Origin: Neckera pumila
Lineage: Eukaryota; Streptophyta; Bryopsida; Hypnales; Neckeraceae
Direction: 5' to 3'
DNA: 64,000 nt
NCBI GenBank assembly: GCA_963969595.1
Contig: OZ018415.1
Location: 248,001 to 312,000, forward strand
Shown here: positions 1 through 9,819 of the stretch, piece by piece
How the letters are laid out: every line of letters starts with the position of its first letter
Numbering within the stretch: the first letter of the stretch is position 1
The notes under the pieces: model-generated
Database searches by the model: none
What the model saw: the letters and a program-made list of their open reading frames with translations, nothing else
Told to the model about the DNA's origin: nothing
Made by a program: the position numbers and the translations under genes

Positions 1-48
1 AGAAAAGAATTGAATCCCAAAAGAGGCCGCTTTGTAATGCAAAAATTT

Positions 49-250
49 GGGTGGGAAAAGCCTTCACAACTTACTAATTAGGCCAAGAATTCTTTTATGA
101 ATTCAAAAATTTGACATCATTATTCAATCCATCTCCATGATCTCTTGATTTAGTGGGTGGAAAGAGCCTTCTTAATTCACTAATTGGCCAAGAATTGCAT
201 TATTAACTCAAAAATTTGTCATCATTATCCAATCTAACTTCAAGATATCA
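49..250. repeat. Tandem direct duplication of about 105 bp
   Basis: Two imperfect copies of about 100 bp follow one another, starting near 49 and near 154. Each begins with GTGGGAAAAG/GTGGAAAGAG, continues through 'ggccaagaatt' and ends with 'catcattatcca'. No coding potential is visible. The stretch 250-440 holds nothing I recognise. Confidence 0.6.
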
Positions 251-439
251 TAAATTTTATGATGGTTTTCTCATGATGGTTTCCTCATGAAGGATTGAGC
301 ACATGCCAAGTGGTGGTTGTAATGGATCTATGATTGCTCTCATATTCATGCAATTACATGCAATTAGTACTAAAAGTGGTAAGAAAACTTAAGGCCTGCC
401 TTTGGGTTCAATTCTTTTCTAATGACGTACCCAGAAGCA

Positions 440-640
440 TCTCAAATACCCAAATCAATTCAAGCTATGGAAGCAAAAATGCACTCGATCAAAACTAACA
501 AAACCTAGGAATTAGTCAATCTTCCTCTTGGACCAAAAGTAGTTGTTTCTAGATGGATATAAAGGGTAAAGCCCAGCACAAATGGAGAAGATCGCAAATA
601 CAAGGCTGGTCTTGTTGCCCAAGGCTATAAACAGAAGCAA
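440..640 (+). pseudogene. Ty1/copia reverse transcriptase remnant
   Basis: Conceptual translation from about 464 gives a degenerate start of the copia reverse-transcriptase domain: an AMEAKMHSI-type opening, then ELVNLPLG, a VVSRW block, a short NGEDRKYKAGLVAQGY block and QK. These correspond to the conserved 'W-E-L-V-D-L-P' and 'Y-K-A-R-L-V-A-K-G-Y' blocks of Ty1/copia polyproteins. At least two in-frame stops interrupt it and similarity fades after about 640, so only a dead fragment remains. It could belong to the same insertion as the RNase H fragment near 6.6 kb, separated by later insertions, but I see no LTRs to prove it. Confidence 0.7.
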
Positions 641-1440
641 AGCAGCCAAATTCTTCCTTAACCCCCAAATGACCCTGAAATTTGCCAAATTCCATGAAGT
701 ATTGGCCAAATATGTAAACTACAAACTGATCAAAGGTGCAATAGTCATTGATTTTCATATGTTTTTAGAAAAATATTGCGATGCTTGTTGTTGAAATGAG
801 ATGTTGTTGAACATGCTAAAGTGTGTATTTCTAGAGAAATACGTGTACTAGAGATACAACTTCACAGTATTTACAAAATTAGTAACACGTTCAATGCAAC
901 CAAAAAGTGTGCAATTCAATAAAAGACTTCAGTGCGCATTTAACAAAAAATAAATAAAAATTAAATGTACATTAAAACATTTACATGCAAGGCTGTGTAT
1001 GCATTGCACTTACAGTATGTACAAAACTACAGATGTATTAAAAGACACCTAGAACCACTTAGAGTTAATGGAAAGTTGAAAAAACCATCTACATCCTACA
1101 ATCCATAGGCTTTGTAGAGCAAGACAGAGAGGACAAAGTATGCTTAGTAAACCATGCACTTTATATATTAACCCTTATGGGAGGGATGAGTGACCATGAA
1201 AATCATCCATTTTGGTATCACTTGAATCATTGGTTTAGAAAAATCCAAAAGTTTCATTGGAAGTCAAACTACTGTAGAAGACCTGACTTCCCTTTTCACA
1301 CAAAATTGCAAGGATGAATAGTTGCATTTCTATGCACATAGAAGGATTTTTGTCATTCATTAGCCACAAAATAGTCATAGCATCGTTTACGGGTTAAAAC
1401 ATTTTACCACGGGCATGGTTCCAATACATCAATTCATACT
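641..1440. other. Intergenic, no gene seen
   Basis: AT-rich sequence with no credible ORF. The part at about 1185-1320 resembles sequence at about 44900-45010 (shared 'ccatgaaaatcatcc' and 'cattgga(a/g)gtcaaact'), so it belongs to a dispersed repeat family. Confidence 0.5.
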
Positions 1441-1843
1441 TAAAGTGGGATGCTCTAAAAGCAACCATTTAAGCGTTGGTCTGCCTTTTTTGTAGGGGTC
1501 CATGAATAGAATTATTTTTTACTCATTTTTCAAGGAAAAAAATATGGATGCCAAATGTAACACAAGTGGTCTCATATTTTTTGAAGCATTTTTGAATCAG
1601 TTATGAATTTTCAAAGATTTTTGTTGTAGATACCTATTTGTAACCCTAGGTCTTCCAAAATGTGTCCACTTACAACTTCTAAAGTAATTTGTAGAAATCA
1701 AGGCCAATGACTGGCTCTTGCAATAAAGAACAAGTTTTTTATGGATTCAATCAATGACTAAAGTGGTCCATTTAAAGACCATTTAGTACCATTTTATAGG
1801 TTCGATTTGAAGAAGCTAGTTGCTTTTAGAGCAAACTACCTTA
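1441..1843. mobile_element. MITE with TAAGGTAG-type inverted ends (copy 1)
   Basis: Imperfect terminal inverted repeats: the left end has GCTCTAAAAGCAAC at about 1452-1465 and the right end has GTTGCTTTTAGAGC at about 1819-1832 followed by AAACTACCTTA. Length is about 400 bp and non-coding. The interior (for example 'tggctcttgcaat') recurs in the copy at 38438-38880, and the termini recur in the short copy at 10285-10425. No clear target-site duplication, so the superfamily is undetermined. Confidence 0.65.
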
Positions 1844-1952
1844 TTTGAAGAGGGTATGACAAAAAGTATAGTACATCAGACGGAAACCTCTATTATTTTC
1901 AAAAAGGCAAATTGTTGATAACCTTCATCCTCTATATCAATGACTTGTTCAG

Positions 1953-2838
1953 TAGTGGTAGTCACGGCTCCTTCATCCTGCTCCGTGAAGGTTGAGAAGA
2001 GGGACGTGGAGCTTAGCAGTTGGCTCACCGTGGCTTGCGTCGGCTCCTTTCTATGAAGGTTGAGAAAGGTTGTTCTCTTCCTCTGCAGGACAAGAACGGA
2101 CATGAAGAAATTTACATGAAGGTTTTCTTACCCTTGCTTTTAGGATTTTCACCCCATCATTAGAGATTTCACCGCCGCTTCCGTTGCAGACTTTTCATTG
2201 TCTTTGGCGAGTCTACGTAACTACTGAAAAGTGACACTGCAAGTAAGCTCTTTAGTCTTGTCCTCCACAGGAAGCAAGAAGGGGTGTCACACCTTCTTCA
2301 TGGAGAATGGACTCTCATTAGGGGTAGTTACAGTGTCTTCACTCCACCAAAATTTGCAGAAGAATGAATAAAATGAAAAGCCAATGGGAAGCCTGAATTC
2401 ATGAAGAAATTGTAACTACCCCTTTTTGGTGTGTTGAGCATGGAGGATTGAAATCCGGCAAATGCTTTTACTTGTGCGACTATATCAATAGCCTCTAGGG
2501 TGAGATCGGCAACCTCCAATGTGCAATGAGCAACCTCCTGGGAGAAAGCAACAGTCCCCGAGGTAAAAGCAGCAACCTCCGGGGTGAAAACAGCAACAAG
2601 ATTTGCGTGCTAACGCCTCACAACACCCATTATTCACCTCCACAGGAGACTAATGTGCGTCGCGAAGTTTTCACAGAAGAAGCTTGTAGAGGCGACGGGA
2701 AGCCAATCGGAAGCCGACACATCCCCATTTGCATGACAGTTTTCTTGAAGTGAAGACATTGTGACTACCCCTATTGGCTCCACTTTCCTCTCCACGTCCT
2801 CTCAACCTTCAAGGAAGCGAGAAGGTGTGACTACCCCT
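1953..2838. mobile_element. GGGGTAGTCAC-family element containing a nested relative
   Basis: The left end is TAGTGGTAGTCACGG and the right end GTGTGACTACCCC. The body matches the complete copy at 8031-8430 ('gctccttcatcc', 'gtgaaggttgagaag', 'ctctgcaggacaagaacgg', 'gggtgtcacaccttcttc'). The match is interrupted at 2318-2773 by another element with the same kind of termini. The ORFs here are repeat sequence with no recognisable domain. Confidence 0.65.
2321..2771. mobile_element. Nested element with GGGGTAGTTACA/GTGACTACCCC ends
   Basis: Begins GGGGTAGTTACAGTG after TTA and ends GTGACTACCCC before TA. An extra internal end, TGTAACTACCCC, lies at 2411-2422, so this may itself be composite. The outer element breaks off at 'actctcat' and resumes at 'ttggctccac', which are contiguous in the copy at 8031-8430. 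The duplicated base pair appears to be TA, as in Tc1/mariner-type elements. Confidence 0.55.
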
Positions 2839-3372
2839 ATTATATGGAACCACATGGAAAAGCAACAATGGCATGAAGAAAATCTACACTCCAAGTTCTA
2901 CACCAAAGAACTAGGCGAAGTTATTCAATTCACCATGATTCAATTTGAATTCTCCTGACTTTGGGCCTAAGGTAGAGCCACCTATAACCGATTGAATAAG
3001 GAATTCCAACATGATCTGGAGTAGTGAAGGCAAAACAAATATTTTTCAGAGGAACATTGATAGAAATGACAAGGATTGCAAAAAATTTGGTAATTTTATC
3101 GCTTGAACTGAATTACTATGAATTTTGGGAGGCAAAAAGTGCTCTAGACCCATGGCCAACCTCTAGACTCTTCCAATGCCGATCATTCAATAACTTTTTT
3201 CCTAAGCATTATTTTCTACTTTCTTTCTCACAACTTGGGAAATGTATCATGTATTTATTAGTTCCAACCTTGAAAAGAAAAAAGAAAAACATTCTAAGCT
3301 TGGTCAAGAATACGTGCATCTATAGGTTGGGAATGGATCATTGGTCGGGAATGGGTGGCTCTACCTTAGTTC
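2839..3372. other. Intergenic, no gene seen
   Basis: A 128-codon open frame crosses 3024-3410 but has no recognisable motif, has biased AT-rich composition and runs into the neighbouring MITE, so I treat it as chance. Confidence 0.5.
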
Positions 3373-3632
3373 TACACAAAATAGTGAAATTAGGTTGCCT
3401 TACCAAATAGGCTGCCCTTACTTCAAATAAATTACCTCATGGATCAATGATTGTCCACAAGGAGGTGCATGCAATCTTTGAGCTGGGCCTCAGTGAACTA
3501 GTACACTAATCTATGCCATACACATGGCTTTGGATTGAATGCATCATTGTACAGTACAGTAGTAGTGAATATTTATATGGTGTGGACTGTCAAGAAATTC
3601 GTGTGGGGCAACCTAATTTCACTATTTTGTGT
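3373..3632. mobile_element. MITE with TACACAAAATAGTG inverted ends (copy 1)
   Basis: The left end TACACAAAATAGTGAAATTA is mirrored by TAATTTCACTATTTTGTGTA at the right, giving inverted repeats of about 27 bp around a 260-bp non-coding element. A diverged copy lies at 8853-9078 with collinear interior ('tcatggatcaatg', 'atctatgccatacaca', 'gtgtggactgt'). Remains of a third surround the insertion at 45.85-47.2 kb. Confidence 0.8.
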
Positions 3633-3784
3633 ACATCAAACCACTTATCGATTTGTGAATTCTTTTGTTCAAATGATTGTGCACTTGCTGAAGTGGCAGT
3701 AAAAGAAAATGAGGTGGCAGAGACAGACGCTGAATTGGCATGGAGACCTGCTGTCATAACTGCTACAGTAGATTTCGTGGCATG

Positions 3785-3843
3785 TTCTGGAGAGTTCTGG
3801 CTAATCCGGAGAGTTCTGGAGAAGCAACTACTCTATTCTAGAG
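3785..3843 (+). promoter_or_regulatory. Cluster of heat-shock elements upstream of the BAG gene
   Basis: TTCTGGAGAGTTC occurs at 3785-3797, TTCTGGAGAA at 3814-3823 and TTCTAGAG at 3836-3843. These are closely spaced inverted nTTCn/nGAAn-type pentamers, the binding pattern of heat-shock factors. A TATA-like CTATACAAAT follows at 3871-3880, about 200 bp before the BAG start codon, which is a sensible promoter geometry. That the BAG gene is heat-induced is inference; plant BAG6-type genes are known targets of heat-shock factors. Confidence 0.55.
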
Positions 3844-4078
3844 AGCTCCAGCGACAGAAACTCTTTGTCTCTATACAAATGCTTTGCTTCTTCCCGAATT
3901 ACACCAAATCTATACTGCAATTGTTTGAATTTCGGGACGCATTCTGTGACTGAAACCAGATTGAGGGTCAGGTCGTTGTTGTGCATTGAAAGTGTTGGTG
4001 CGACAGTGTTAGTTGTTGAGCCAGATTTGCGCGATTGTTGAGGTGTTGGTGAGGATTTTGTTTTCGTTAGCAGGAGTG

Positions 4079-4720
4079 ATGTTGGGAGGACGTTTTCTCG
4101 ACAATATTTGGGATCCCTACAGCGTTGCCTATGCGTATCCCCGGCCTAGGTATTATCGCCCGCGAGCTGATCCTTATGAAGTGCCAGAGGATCGCTCAAT
4201 TGAGCAACCTTTGAACGAGAAGCCGGTGAAGGTGGTGAAGACGGTGAAGACGATCCCTGTTACGGATGGAGGTGCTCCTGATATAAAACCCGTGGCTAAG
4301 AGTGAGGATGCTGCCGCCACGGAGATTCAAGCTTTCTACCGTGGGTATGTCGTCCGTAAGACGCAGCCTTTGCAGCACTTGAAAGTGATTAAAAAGGTGA
4401 AGGGGGAGCTCGAGAGTTTGAAGTTCAAGTCGCAAGAGGCGGAGCAGAAGATGAAGCTTCGTAGTGACTCACAGGAAAGATTGAAATGGACGGAGGGCAT
4501 TATGGCGTTGCTGCTACGGTTGGATTCATTGCAAGGTGTGCACCCGGAAGTCCGACTCATACGCAAGGCAGTGACGAAGGAGCTGATAGATTTCCAGGAG
4601 ACGATTGATTCAATGTCCTCTGTATGTGCAGAATCGAATGATGTTATCTCTCACGAGACTATTGACAGTTCTACTGCTCCTGCTCCTGACGTTGTGGAGG
4701 AAATTGGGGACACCTGCTGA
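4079..4720 (+). CDS. IQ-motif and BAG-domain co-chaperone (BAG5/6-like)
   Basis: A 213-residue frame from the first ATG at 4079; the open frame extends 22 codons further upstream but only with TTG. The N-terminus is rich in Tyr/Pro/Arg. An IQ calmodulin-binding motif lies at residues 79-94 (ATEIQAFYRGYVVRK), directly followed by a helical BAG domain at about 100-178 with LLLRLDSLQGVHPEVRLIRK and a conserved ELIDFQETID. This IQ-then-BAG order is the hallmark of plant BAG5/6/7 proteins, which bind the Hsp70 ATPase domain and calmodulin and act as nucleotide-exchange or adaptor factors. Length matches the short BAG5 type (about 215 aa). A GTATGT donor candidate at 4622, just after the BAG domain, could instead splice to the coiled-coil ORF downstream, making a longer BAG6-like protein. 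Heat-shock elements lie upstream. The BAG call is firm; the 3' structure is not. Confidence 0.85.
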   Translation: MLGGRFLDNIWDPYSVAYAYPRPRYYRPRADPYEVPEDRSIEQPLNEKPVKVVKTVKTIPVTDGGAPDIKPVAKSEDAAATEIQAFYRGYVVRKTQPLQHLKVIKKVKGELESLKFKSQEAEQKMKLRSDSQERLKWTEGIMALLLRLDSLQGVHPEVRLIRKAVTKELIDFQETIDSMSSVCAESNDVISHETIDSSTAPAPDVVEEIGDTC

Positions 4721-4914
4721 ACCGACGACCTCGCTCGCCATCGCTGGAGGGAACCGCGGGTTCCCTCATCCCGCCCCCCCCTCTCTGTCGCAACGGATGA
4801 ACAGCGCGGTGGATTCTTGTTTCCATCTCTTCCTCTTCTTGCTGTTGCAAGTCAAAAAATAAAATAAAACCCAAAGAACTTGGGAAATCAACCCCTATTC
4901 TCCTCCGCTACAAG

Positions 4915-4950
4915 CCTAAACCCTACTTGCTCCCCTCCGTAGGGTTTAGG
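4915..4950. promoter_or_regulatory. Inverted pair of telo-boxes
   Basis: CCTAAACCCTAC at 4915-4926 faces GTAGGGTTTAGG at 4939-4950, a perfect 12-bp inverted pair with a 12-bp spacer. Telo-boxes (AAACCCTA) are common near transcription starts of plant housekeeping and growth genes. Their position favours a promoter or 5' UTR for the ORF starting at 5142 over an intron of the BAG gene. Confidence 0.45.
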
Positions 4951-5141
4951 AAATTCATTCGCTGTTGTGTTCGTTACCCGGATGAAGTTCATCTTGTGCG
5001 TGGGGGGCGCCCAGCGATTCTTCTGACGCCATCGCTGAGGTCGTCGGTTCAGCGGTCTACGATGATGGAAAGGGAGGACCAAATGCTTCTGAAACCCTCC
5101 CTGAGGATCCAATTGATGCAAAAAACAAGGAGCAACTATTG

Positions 5142-5678
5142 ATGATGTCCCCTGCGCATCACATGGAAGAAGGCGAAATTGAGCCCGCAGCTTCACAAAG
5201 TTTACCACCTGAAATAGGCAATCAGGCAGAGATGGATACGTCCCAAAGTGGCGTGAATGGAGATAATTCTACACTTCTGGGGGAAGAAGAGACTACGGGT
5301 TTGGATGGCCGTATAATTCCAGCGAGAATCTCTGCGCAGTCCATGGCTCTGGAACCGCAATGCGAAAACGATGACAAGCAAGACAACGTGAACGCTTTGT
5401 CAGATCATTCATTGCTGCTACAGGTGCTGGAGGAGAATCGGAAACTGAAGGATGTGCTTGGAAAACTGTTGGAATGGGGTAAGCAACAGAGCGACGCCAT
5501 ACACAATTTAACGCATCGAATTGCACAATTGGAGGAACATCAAGCCCCATTAAAATTGTTGCACGGGAAAGACAGGAAGAGAGTACGCCCAGTGGACAAT
5601 ATGGAAAGATCTCGTCGACGATTAGAGAAGGGTCGAAGGAATAGACGCCACCGTGGTTATGTTGATTCAGAAGATTGA
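5142..5678 (+). CDS. Acidic coiled-coil protein, possible C-terminal part of the BAG gene
   Basis: From the first in-frame ATG at 5142 this encodes 178 residues; the same frame is open back to 4986 (after TGA at 4983). The acidic N-terminal half has many E/Q/S residues. A predicted coiled coil follows (LLLQVLEENRKLKDVLGKLL then HNLTHRIAQLEEH), then a basic tail of Arg/Lys clusters like a nuclear-localisation signal (KDRKRVRP, RSRRRLEKGRRNRRHR) ending in an acidic SED. Large plant BAG6-type proteins end in a comparable coiled coil and basic tail, so this may be the last exon of the BAG gene; joining GTATGT at 4622 to an AG at 5039 would keep frame. It may equally be a separate gene, given the stop at 4718-4720 and the telo-box pair at 4915-4950. 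Confidence 0.6.
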   Translation: MMSPAHHMEEGEIEPAASQSLPPEIGNQAEMDTSQSGVNGDNSTLLGEEETTGLDGRIIPARISAQSMALEPQCENDDKQDNVNALSDHSLLLQVLEENRKLKDVLGKLLEWGKQQSDAIHNLTHRIAQLEEHQAPLKLLHGKDRKRVRPVDNMERSRRRLEKGRRNRRHRGYVDSED

Positions 5679-6545
5679 CCTTCTGTGGAATCTGATGATT
5701 ACTTTTAATGGCTTTTCACAAAGCCACAATTGATGTATATTCTTCAATTTCTTATGTGCAACACAATCTTTGCAACTGTCTTGAGTCCTCAAGTGTGCAA
5801 GTATATCTACTGGTAAATTCTAATCTGGTTTGTTAAATTTTGCTTTCATTCTCCTTTATTTTTGCTTTCAGTGGTTTGTATGTACGTTGACAGCGATATC
5901 TGACTCTTTGTTTGAATATTGACTTGAAAAGTTTCAGTTCCATTTGGAAAAAAAACATTGGAATTGTTTACCTTCATCCCATGAAATCATGTTTTCACTA
6001 AACTCGTGGAATGAACGTTTCAGTTTCAAAATGAGCTGAAATGCGACAGTTTGCGACATTTTTCTGTGTGAGAACCCCTGTATAACTTCTCTCTAAGGAG
6101 ACACAGGAAATGAACTCCAGCAGCGATCTCAAACAGTGCGCCGGTCTTGAGGAAGTCATAAGCATTTGTGAGGCTGAAGACGTAGTATTGGTCCATGACA
6201 AAATCTTTGAGGATGCTCTCAGCATAAGTGGGATGTAGAACTAAGTTAGGCCCAGAGTGGAGAATTCGAATTGAGTCATGGTGAGTTGAGTAATTTTGCC
6301 TAGTTCTTTGGTGTCGAACTTGGGGTGTGACTATCCCAGTCGTTAACACCCTTCTCAGCGATGGGCTGAAACTACAATAAAACATGAATTCCCTTCCTAC
6401 GGATTCTACTTTGCATAGTCGGGAAACTAGTATGTCTCACCTACAGGTATGAGACCTCACTTACAGTACTCTGTAAATCTTGTCAGTCGTTTTCTTCAAT
6501 TACCTCAAGAGGCCTATATAAGGTAAAGCCAGCAATCTACATACG
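5679..6545. other. 3' flank and intergenic, no gene seen
   Basis: Begins with T-rich sequence that is probably the 3' UTR of the coiled-coil ORF. Short minus-strand open frames at 5998-6385 overlap one another and show no domain. No repeat boundary is recognised. Confidence 0.4.
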
Positions 6546-7033
6546 GGATTCACAGATGTAGATTGGGCAGGATGCCTTGACGACAGGAGATCAACATGAG
6601 CCTATTTGATTAAACTAGGCAAGACATCCATCACATGGAGCAGCAGAAAACAATCATGAATGGCTCCCTCATCAACAAAAAGCAAATATTGTGTCCTCAT
6701 TGGAGCCACAAAGGAAGCTATGTGGTTGCAGCAATTACTGACTGATTTCGGATTCAAACGAGATAAGACTTCAAAAATATCATATGACAATCAAGGAAGT
6801 ATCAACCTGACCAAGAATCCCCTCTTCCGTGCCAAGAACAAAACATTTTGAGATATATTATCACTTCACCAGAGATGAAGTCCAAGACGGCACAGTCACA
6901 ATTGCATTCGTACCTACCGGCAGTAAGCAAGCAGTTGACATCCTCCCCAAATCCCTTGGCATGACAAAATTCGAGGGATGCAAGAACTTACTAGGATTTA
7001 TCAATATAGAAAATAGAAAATCCATACCCATCT
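6546..7033 (+). pseudogene. Ty1/copia RNase H and polyprotein C-terminus remnant
   Basis: From 6546 the frame reads GFTDVDWAGCLDDRRST, the conserved first block of copia RNase H with its catalytic Asp, then LIKLGKTSITWSSRKQS, then ATKEAMWLQQLL, YDNQGSINLTKNPLF and, after a frameshift near 6830, PRTKHFEIYYHF, VQDGTVTIAFVPT and AVDILPKSLG. These are in the order of intact Ty1/copia elements. Two TGA stops (about 6597 and 6657) and one frameshift show that it is dead. No flanking LTR pair is identified. Confidence 0.85.
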
Positions 7034-7190
7034 AAGAAACTAGTTCGGGACTTACTCTACTCTAGACTACTCAGCATTCTTCGTCTGACAACAGTAAGCC
7101 TCTCTTCGCAACTGAATTGGATCGCCAGCTACACCACAGGAATAAATAACGAGGGGATTCTTCTTGGTCTTTGAAAGCTAGAAAGAGGGC

Positions 7191-7531
7191 TCTCCACTTC
7201 TTACTCATCCGAGGCCGAAAATGATCTAATGCTAGTGGCCAAGTCAGTCCCACAATTTGTTCGTTTGTGATTTTGTTCTTTCACCCCACATTTTGTCGCT
7301 ATTTTAGGGAATGAAAGGTAATGGGGTTTGCAGTAGTGAGCCATTTCATGAAAAAAAAGGGTTCATTCATTTCAGGTTGACAATGCTATGAACCCCTCAC
7401 TTTTCATTCCCTGAAATAGTGACAAAAAGTGGGGTGAGTGAAAAAAAAGTCACAAATGACAAACTATGGGGGCCGACTTGGCTACTAACGTTAGATCATT
7501 TGCAGCCTCTGATGAGTGAGAAGTGACAGAG
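7191..7531. repeat. Long hairpin (foldback) element, arms about 150 bp
   Basis: The left arm (about 7191-7340) and right arm (about 7380-7531) are reverse complements with modest divergence. Examples are 'cttactcatc'/'gatgagtgag', 'atgatctaa'/'ttagatcat', 'ggccaagtc'/'gacttggc' and 'agggaatgaaa'/'ttttcattccct'. The short loop is near 7360. It lies next to the copia remnant. Transcription would give an almost perfect long dsRNA. Confidence 0.75.
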
Positions 7532-8030
7532 GTCTGGATTTTCAGAATGAAAAACTACGGAGGTTGACGTCTGGTAGTGTGACTAAACTCTCCAAGTTTC
7601 GTCTCCAAAAAAGAAGAAACTGAACCACCACTGAACAGTCAACACATCGCTACACTCGCTGCTAGGAGCATCACCAAAAATCTCAAGAGAAATCTCCAAA
7701 TCAAACATGATTCTATAACTGCACCATATTCCTAAACCTACAATTTCAGAGTACAATTGTACTCTACTGATGTCTCGTAGAATTGGCAATCACTTGTCAG
7801 CAAGCTAGCTAGGAACAAAAGCGCAAACGTACAGTACATATTATTCCCATTCCACTCTGTACAAATTCTGATGTTGATCTTTACTCAATATATGTAAAAG
7901 AATAAATCGTTTCTCCTGACTAGTCAGCTTTACATCCTAGAATTAAGAAAGAGTAAATATTAGAATTAGTAGGTGGCCATTAGATTAAGCATAGTTAACA
8001 TAACGGCCTAGGCTGTAACCTAAAGGCTGA
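7532..8030. other. Intergenic, no gene seen
   Basis: No ORF with recognisable similarity and no repeat structure found by eye. Confidence 0.4.
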
Positions 8031-8430
8031 TTAGGGGTAGTCACGGCTCCTTCATCCCATTCCGTGAAGGTTGAGAAGAGGGATGTGGAGCTTAACAATT
8101 GGCTCAACACGGCTTGTGCCGGTTCCTTTCCGTGAAGGTTGAGAAGGGTCGTTCTCTTCCTCTGCAGGACAAGAACGGACGTGAAGAAGTTTACGTGAAG
8201 GTTTTCTAACACTTGTTTTTAGGATTTTCACCCCTTCGCCGTTGCCGACTTCTCATTGTCTCTTGCAGGTCTGCGTAACTACTGAAAAATGACACAGCAA
8301 GTAAGTTCTTCCACAGAAAGCAAGAAGGGGTGTCACACCTTCTTCGTGGAGAATGGGCTCTCATTGGCTCCACTTTCTTCTCCACATCCTCTCAACCTTC
8401 AAGAAAGCGATAAGGTGTGACTACCCCTAA
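8031..8430. mobile_element. GGGGTAGTCAC-family MITE, complete copy
   Basis: Exact 14-bp termini, TTAGGGGTAGTCAC at 8031 and its reverse complement GTGACTACCCCTAA ending at 8430, bound a 400-bp non-coding element. Its interior is collinear with the interrupted copy at 1953-2838. The terminal TTA/TAA may partly be target sequence, so a TA or TTA target duplication is possible. Confidence 0.8.
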
Positions 8431-8852
8431 TACCGATGGAGTTTCCCCCTTGAGAAGGGATGTGAGACTGCTCACAATTCTTGAAGTCATTTCATTCCAC
8501 AGTATGTTCGAGTATTTCTCACAAGACCTTAGACCGGCAACCGTTCCATATTCTTTTAGCAGACATTACCCGTCTCCAACGGCAAGGAAAGCTTCAACCA
8601 GTGCTATAAAATCTCTAAGACAGTGGCACTTGTTGCTCTGCTTTGTGTGGGTTTTTATTTTCTTCATAAATAAGCAGCTTTCCTACTCCACATGGTGAAA
8701 AATCAATTCCCTTGCCGATTTTTGAGTCTCCGGTATTGAATTTTCAAAGCTCATGAAGGTGTGCTGCAGAACAAATTACATGCAATGCACGCTTCTGAAC
8801 TTCTAATTATGACGCCATGTGAGAAATGAATGATACTTTGCATTTCATGAAC
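8431..8852. other. Intergenic, no gene seen
   Basis: A 93-codon frame at 8417-8698 starts inside the MITE end and has no domain; rejected as a gene. Confidence 0.4.
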
Positions 8853-9078
8853 TACACAAAATAGTAAGATTAGGTTGCCTTACCTGAGATAAATTACTTC
8901 ATGGATCAATGCTTGTCCACATAGAGGCACATGTCACTCTTTGAAACAACCCTCGCACAAATCTATGCCATACACACGTCTTTGATTTGAATTCATTCCA
9001 GTACAAAACAGTGAATATTTCTATAGTGTGGACTGTTGAAAAATTAGTGTGGGCAATTTGATTTCACTGTTTTGTGTA
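8853..9078. mobile_element. MITE with TACACAAAATAGT inverted ends (copy 2)
   Basis: 226-bp diverged copy of the element at 3373-3632, with left end TACACAAAATAGTAAGATTA and right end GATTTCACTGTTTTGTGTA. The interior is collinear between copies. Confidence 0.75.
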
Positions 9079-9183
9079 GAAATTTTATTGAGAGCATCAC
9101 CACCCTTCCATATATATTGAAAGAGCCCAGTGAAGGATTGGATCGTGTTCGGACAGAAAATCACCCCTACCATAAACAGTTAA

Positions 9184-9819
9184 CCTCTAATTGCCCAAGA
9201 CACCAAATTTTGGTGTCAACAATACTTTGAAGTTAAATAAAGCCTAACTAATTGCTATTTTTAGTATTTAGTATTTTTTTTAAATTCTTTTTGAAGTCTA
9301 GTTTTAGCATCAAAAATCCGATTTTGAAATGACTGATTATGATTTTTCTATTCAAGATTTTGTGCAAGGATACCCATTGCAATCTTGACTTTCTTTAGTG
9401 TTACAGGCTCTTGAAAATGAGCCTCAAACACACTAGATCTTGGAGGAAAAATCACATTTGAAATTCATTTAAAAAAACCGTAGAGTAGATTTTGAGAAGC
9501 CATAAATTAATTGGGATTATGCATGTTAGGCGCTTCAACCTCGTATTTTTTTGGTGACCAATTTTTTTAGGTGTGATATGAAAAAAGAGGATTGAAAGAT
9601 TTTCATAGGTTTGACACCCTCATGGTCAAACATTATAATCTTTCAATTCATAAGTGATATTGTGGTGTTTTCTTTTCTTATGTGATTTCTAATATGTCTA
9701 GTGTGAATTTGTACGGTTACAATTCAAAAGAAATTGGCAAAACTTATCAAAAGATTGGCTTTTTGTTCAAATTAGAACAAATTCCTAGAGGCTCAAAATA
9801 GGCCTTGGGCATTTAGAGG
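9184..9819. mobile_element. TTAA-flanked element, CCTCTAA-TGCCCAAG type
   Basis: A TTAA at 9180-9183 precedes CCTCTAATTGCCCAAG, and CTTGGGCATTTAGAGG precedes TTAA at 9820-9823. The near-perfect 16-bp inverted ends and TTAA on both sides define a 636-bp non-coding element. Its body matches both halves of the interrupted element at 44.84-48.18 kb and, in opposite orientation, the complete one at 47395-48044, so it serves as the empty-site reference for that nest. Confidence 0.85.

Noticed and set aside
3024..3410. 128-codon plus-strand frame as a gene
   Set aside because: It has no motif and runs into a MITE with inverted ends; AT-rich chance frame.
5998..6385. Minus-strand gene of 75-119 codons
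   Set aside because: Two overlapping frames, no domain, and no neighbouring exon or promoter signal.
440..7033. A single intact copia element from 0.4 to 7 kb
   Set aside because: The two fragments are separated by host genes (BAG and coiled-coil ORF) and no LTRs were found, so they cannot be one recent element.
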